This document shows, piece by piece, positions 62,477-64,000 of a stretch of 64,000 nt of DNA; the stretch's first letter is position 1; each line of letters opens with the position of its first letter. Position numbers and translations under genes: made by a program. The notes under the pieces were generated by a model that was given only the letters and a program-made list of their open reading frames with translations, was not told where the DNA came from and did not search any database. The stretch comes from Alkalihalobacterium sp048323755. GTDB lineage: Bacteria > Bacillota > Bacilli > Bacillales > Bacillaceae_F. The stretch covers positions 248,001 through 312,000 of the forward strand of contig NZ_JBLWFS010000002.1 of assembly GCF_048323755.1 (NCBI RefSeq), given 5' to 3'.

Positions 62477-62569
62477 GACTAACTCAAGTGTAAAGCTTTT
62501 TAAGGAATTGGACACTATAGGATGTGTACTCCTTAAACATGGCTTTGTCACAATGAGTTAGTCTTTTTT
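62477..62569 (+). terminator. Long imperfect hairpin terminator after yheE
   Basis: The base stem GACTAACTCA / TGAGTTAGTC is followed by TTTTTTATTT. Inside are GTGTAAAGC / GCTTTGTCAC and TTTTAAGGA / TCCTTAAA, so the whole 90 bp folds into one rod. Confidence 0.75.
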
Positions 62570-62622
62570 ATTTGCTCTTTTATGAAGATTATTGCTTTTA
62601 GCTATTGGAGGATGAATAACGA

Positions 62623-62865
62623 ATGAACATATTTCAAAAGTTAATGGTAAAGGAGGGATATGAATTGGATAAAGAACGAAATAAAGATACATTTGAGAAT
62701 GCTAATGAAGACCGTGCAAATTTCTTTATGGATGTTGACCGAATGATAAACGAAGGACTCGGGGGCGGAACTGTCAGTTACGAAAATAACTCTGGCATTA
62801 TAGAAGAAGCACGAGACCTAGTCGAAGAGGACCCGCCAAACCATACGGAAGGCGAAATAAAGTAG
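62623..62865 (+). CDS. Small acidic hydrophilic protein, unknown
   Basis: 80 aa if it starts at the ATG at 62623 (GGAGG 11 nt upstream), or 66 aa from the TTG at 62665 (AAAGGAGGG eight nt upstream, a better site). Both sites look functional. The protein is acidic, with NKDTFENANEDRANFFMDVD and EEARDLVEEDPP. No signal peptide or membrane segment. A terminator follows directly. I do not recognise the family. Confidence 0.7.
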   Translation: MNIFQKLMVKEGYELDKERNKDTFENANEDRANFFMDVDRMINEGLGGGTVSYENNSGIIEEARDLVEEDPPNHTEGEIK

Positions 62866-62894
62866 AAGGGGCGATTGCCCTTTCTTTTTTTGAT
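62864..62894 (+). terminator. Terminator
   Basis: AGAAGGGGC / GCCCTTTCT with a 4-nt loop, then TTTTTTG. Confidence 0.85.
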
Positions 62895-62966
62895 ACAATA
62901 ATGAATGAGGTAATAAAAGACCTCATTTAACGTCTACAAACCATAAGATTCTATAAGGAGAAACAT

Positions 62967-63863
62967 ATGATTAATGAACTCGAACGCCGATTTGGTGCTT
63001 CTTTTTACTTGAATTATCATTCATCGTTACCGAACACGATAAAGTGGTATACAACTCCTGCGGGTGAAACGTTTGGAATTGATACAACTTCTGTTGACGA
63101 TCAAGAAATTACTTTACTCGATATTATTTTAGAGAAAACAGAAATTCAACCGATTCAATTAAATGAAAGAGAACAACAGTGGCTAAATTATTTATCACAT
63201 GCCGATGATAAAGAACCTATCTTTCAAACAGATCACTTTCGATTTATTCATTTTTCTACTAGTCACGAAATTGAAAACACCGCTGAGCTCAATGAAATTT
63301 TTTTACATAGTTTTTCTGATCATCAAATTATAATTATATGGAAAAATAATCAAGATGGACTGATTATAGAATTCTTTAATGATTTACCGATTGAAACGGA
63401 TGATTTTGAAGAACTAAGCGCTGCCTTAACTGCTGACTTTTTTATAAATGTTCACTTTTTTGTAGGAACTAAATTGTCAAATATTACAACAGCACGCCAG
63501 CAATACAATTGGGAAGAAAAATGTTTCACTGTGATGAAAAATCATTCTCCCTCACAGCACGTTACTTACTATCATCAGGCAACTCCTTATTTACTTCTAG
63601 AACATGTGCCCATGGAAGCACTTCAAAAGATATCGAGTCACTTAATTAAAGAAGTAAACCTAGATAAAGAACTCATCAAAACCATTCAAGTGTATTTTAA
63701 AAATAATCTAAACACGACACTAGCTGCCAAAGAATTATTTATGCATCGAAACACTTTACAATATCGAATTGATAAATTTATTGAAAAAACAGGGATTGAT
63801 ATTAAGCATTTTGACCAAGCCGTGTCTGTTTATATCGCGCTTATGATTTACCAAACTCTCTAA
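62967..63863 (+). CDS. PucR-family C-terminal HTH regulator (YxkF-like)
   Basis: A 298-aa protein. The C-terminal PucR/CdaR helix-turn-helix is clear: IQVYFKNNLNTTLAAKELFM, HRNTLQYRIDKFIEKTGID. The first 230 residues are a probable sensor with no recognised fold. The next gene appears to encode an MsmX/UgpC-type ATPase, and in B. subtilis yxkF, which encodes a similar protein, lies next to msmX. It may therefore regulate sugar uptake. Site AAGGAG before the ATG. Confidence 0.82.
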   Translation: MINELERRFGASFYLNYHSSLPNTIKWYTTPAGETFGIDTTSVDDQEITLLDIILEKTEIQPIQLNEREQQWLNYLSHADDKEPIFQTDHFRFIHFSTSHEIENTAELNEIFLHSFSDHQIIIIWKNNQDGLIIEFFNDLPIETDDFEELSAALTADFFINVHFFVGTKLSNITTARQQYNWEEKCFTVMKNHSPSQHVTYYHQATPYLLLEHVPMEALQKISSHLIKEVNLDKELIKTIQVYFKNNLNTTLAAKELFMHRNTLQYRIDKFIEKTGIDIKHFDQAVSVYIALMIYQTL

Positions 63864-63898
63864 TAGTGCACTATGCACAAAGGGAGTTTTTTTTTTTG
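63855..63898 (+). terminator. Terminator after the PucR-type regulator gene
   Basis: AACTCTC / GGGAGTT with inner GTGCACTATGCAC stem, followed by 11 T residues. The stem's 5' arm contains the last codon and stop of the gene. Confidence 0.8.
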
Positions 63899-63911
63899 TT
63901 CACCGTGCCAA

Positions 63912-63940
63912 TTGTTAGTTGCAATGTAAGTGTTTACAAT
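63912..63940 (+). promoter_or_regulatory. Sigma-A promoter candidate for the final gene
   Basis: TTGTTA (63912-63917), 17-bp spacer, TACAAT (63935-63940). Confidence 0.55.
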
Positions 63941-63972
63941 AAGGCTATGAAAAACAATCAGGAGGTAATGAA

Positions 63973-64000
63973 ATGGCTGATATTAAATTAAATCATGTTT
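63973..64000 (+). CDS. Probable ABC sugar transporter ATP-binding protein (partial, first 9 codons)
   Basis: The window ends after ATG and eight codons (MADIKLNHV), preceded by AGGAGGTAATGAA. The N-terminus fits MsmX/UgpC-type multi-sugar ATPases (MAEL/MADI-x-L-x-H), and the upstream PucR-type regulator agrees. Too little sequence to be sure. Confidence 0.5.

Noticed and set aside
1..64000. tRNA or rRNA genes, prophage, toxin-antitoxin or restriction systems
   Set aside because: I saw no cloverleaf with a GTTCGAATC-type arm, no rRNA segments and no phage or defence gene families.

Overview
The window is chromosomal DNA from a spore-forming, aerobic, low-GC Gram-positive bacterium of the family Bacillaceae. 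The evidence is the sporulation genes (safA, spo0B, hpr/scoC, yhaL, YjcZ-type peptides, a yheC/yheD ATP-grasp protein), complete lia and css stress systems, and runs of genes in an order I recall from Bacillus subtilis. Ribosome binding sites are strong (AAGGAGG type), and GTG and TTG starts are common. Genus and species cannot be fixed from sequence alone. Nothing here is a phage, integrative element or CRISPR-Cas locus; most of the window is core genome.

Layout: 1-6.2 kb is NAD synthesis: partial safA, then nadA-nadC-nadB on the minus strand, divergent from nifS and the repressor niaR, with a NiaR-type operator between. 6.4-9.8 kb holds pheA, pheB, obg and spo0B. 10.2-13.2 kb is an ABC importer of the sulfonate/nitrate/taurine class behind a near-consensus sigma-A promoter. 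13.8-17.2 kb is the haem operon hemE-hemH-hemY. 17.8-21.9 kb has a chemoreceptor and pbpF. 22-26.7 kb is a complete liaI-liaH-liaG-liaF-liaS-liaR cell-envelope stress operon. 27-29 kb has ccdA and an M20 amidohydrolase. 29-30 kb is a gene-free, repeat-rich stretch.

30-36 kb is ecsA-ecsB-ecsC, a PCYCGC lipoprotein, an acyl-CoA ligase and hit. 36.5-45 kb is serC, yhaH, hpr, yhaI, several small membrane proteins, three YjcZ-like micropeptides, prsA, yhaL and yhaM. 45-48.3 kb is an MFS exporter with cssS-cssR. 48.5-52.7 kb is yhaN-yhaO. 53-57.7 kb holds a YidC/OxaA insertase, unknown small proteins, yhaP-yhaQ and yhzD. 57.9-62.5 kb is yhaX, yheA, yheB, a yheC/yheD-type gene and yheE. The window ends with a PucR-type regulator and the first codons of a probable sugar ABC ATPase (msmX/ugpC).

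Together the genes emphasise cofactor supply (NAD, haem, Fe-S), sporulation timing and quality control of the envelope and secretion: PrsA folds exported proteins, CssRS senses misfolded ones, Lia senses membrane damage, Ecs affects secretion and YidC inserts membrane proteins. The least explained material is intergenic: at least six families of palindromic or MITE-like repeats, including two arrays of a 52-bp palindromic unit, a match to the Bacillaceae-1 RNA motif, and an unassigned hairpin-rich segment near 29.1 kb. I found no convincing new multi-gene system. The best leads are these repeats, an apparently catalysis-deficient HAD protein (YhaX), and the ABC importer of unknown substrate.
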